A DNA stretch of 64,000 bases from Glandiceps talaboti (taxonomy: Eukaryota; Hemichordata; Enteropneusta; Spengelidae). Position numbers and translations under genes: made by a program. The notes below the pieces were generated by a model. That model searched no databases, was not told the DNA's origin, and saw nothing but the letters and a program-made list of their open reading frames with translations. The DNA lies in NCBI RefSeq assembly GCF_964340395.1, contig NC_135553.1:5612001-5676000 (forward strand), read 5' to 3'. This document shows, one piece after another, positions 63,173-64,000 of the stretch (position 1 is the stretch's first letter; each line of letters begins with the position of its first letter).

Positions 63173-64000
63173 TGTTTCCTTATTCCTTCTCAAAAAAGAG
63201 TAGAGTCACATCAACCCAAAATCTAAACTACAAATCAGAGAGGAAAAAATATAAATTCAAATACAATGTTCACGTTTCAAATGAACGTGGTGTTGGGCTC
63301 GAGACTAGTAGTCAATGCACATATGCAGAAAGTTGACAATAATATCAAGAAGTATTTGTTGTTCAGATCGCTGTCCACAGTTAAACAAATTATCGTTGCG
63401 AACGACATCACCTAAAATATTGGTTATGAAATCAAGCTCGTGAGTTGTCTGTTACTTAGTTAAATAGTATACAAGTATTAAAGTAAATAGGATAAGAAAG
63501 TAAGTCATTTACATAGGTACAGTAAGCAAGAAAGTTTATGGTACGCAAGTAACTACGTTCATTTGTAAGAGAGCCGGAGAATTAGTCAATCGGTCGTTTG
63601 ATCGAGAGGTCTGAGGATGTACAGGTGAATGATTACTGTATTCGTCAGTCAGGTAAACCGGTCAGATCACGTGGTATACATCTCTGAGTCTGTAAACAGG
63701 AACTACGTTATACAGATTCCCATTTGACTATCACTGACTTTTAAAATAAACCCAATTGAAGTCGAAGTATCGTTTCTTTTCTTTAAGTTCCGACAGGGTA
63801 ATATATCGGATAATAATGCGACGGTTGTCATAACAACGGCACAATATGTTGGAGGAAATTGAAGAATATGTTTCCTGTTTGAATCAACACATTTTAACCT
63901 CCCTTGACCCTGCCTGATGTAATAACATCGACAAATATTGCTCATAAAAGGCACAATTACTGATTTCGTCTCAAGGTAGTGAAAGGGCAACAACAGAGAC
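63173..64000. other. Intergenic, nothing recognised
   Basis: No supportable gene up to the window edge. Confidence 0.45.

Noticed and set aside
62669-63193. 174-codon Ser/Pro/Thr/His-rich minus-strand frame
   Set aside because: Translation of the GTGA/GGGA/GGGT array.

Overview
The window is gene-poor, AT-rich animal nuclear DNA, most likely from an invertebrate bilaterian. The evidence is an intronless linker histone H1 gene with a metazoan-type 3' histone stem-loop and a downstream purine element, a spliced gene with consensus GT/AG junctions and a TATA box, a tRNA-derived SINE, remnants of non-LTR and Penelope-like elements, palindromic MITEs, and many long tetranucleotide arrays. I cannot name the species. 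A marine deuterostome or lophotrochozoan would fit the repeat style.

Layout. 0.9-1.75 kb: replication-dependent histone H1 on the minus strand with its own TATA box and 3' processing signals. 3.7-9.6 kb: palindromic MITEs, a 51/52-bp minisatellite with four-unit higher-order structure, and a half-kilobase GTGTG-type array. 10.9-11.1 kb: a SINE. 12.7-14.9 kb: a degenerate ACTGGTT-type array followed by long tetranucleotide arrays. 21.0-27.4 kb: the main object of the window, a 6,383-bp foldback element. It has matching terminal inverted repeats and an exact 9-bp target-site duplication, and its whole body is about 40 copies of a 155-bp tandem unit, in one orientation in the left arm and the opposite orientation in the right arm, with no spacer between. 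28.7-35.2 kb: tetranucleotide arrays, LINE remnants, a CRE-like motif array and a ~190-bp tandem repeat. 37.5-39.5 kb: a two-exon gene for a 168-residue secreted protein with paired cysteines reminiscent of anaphylatoxin or fibulin ANATO domains. 44.9-47.5 kb: a 43-bp minisatellite, a fragment of a possible Crypton-type recombinase-derived ORF, a 161-bp palindrome and a polypurine tract. 50.5-50.9 kb: a probable Penelope-like terminal fragment with a hammerhead-ribozyme-like core between two (AT)n arrays. 54.2-63.2 kb: tandem arrays in otherwise blank sequence.

Only two genes are well supported, histone H1 and the secreted protein. They show no functional link. The rest is repeats and intergenic DNA, and most long open frames in it are products of repeat periodicity.
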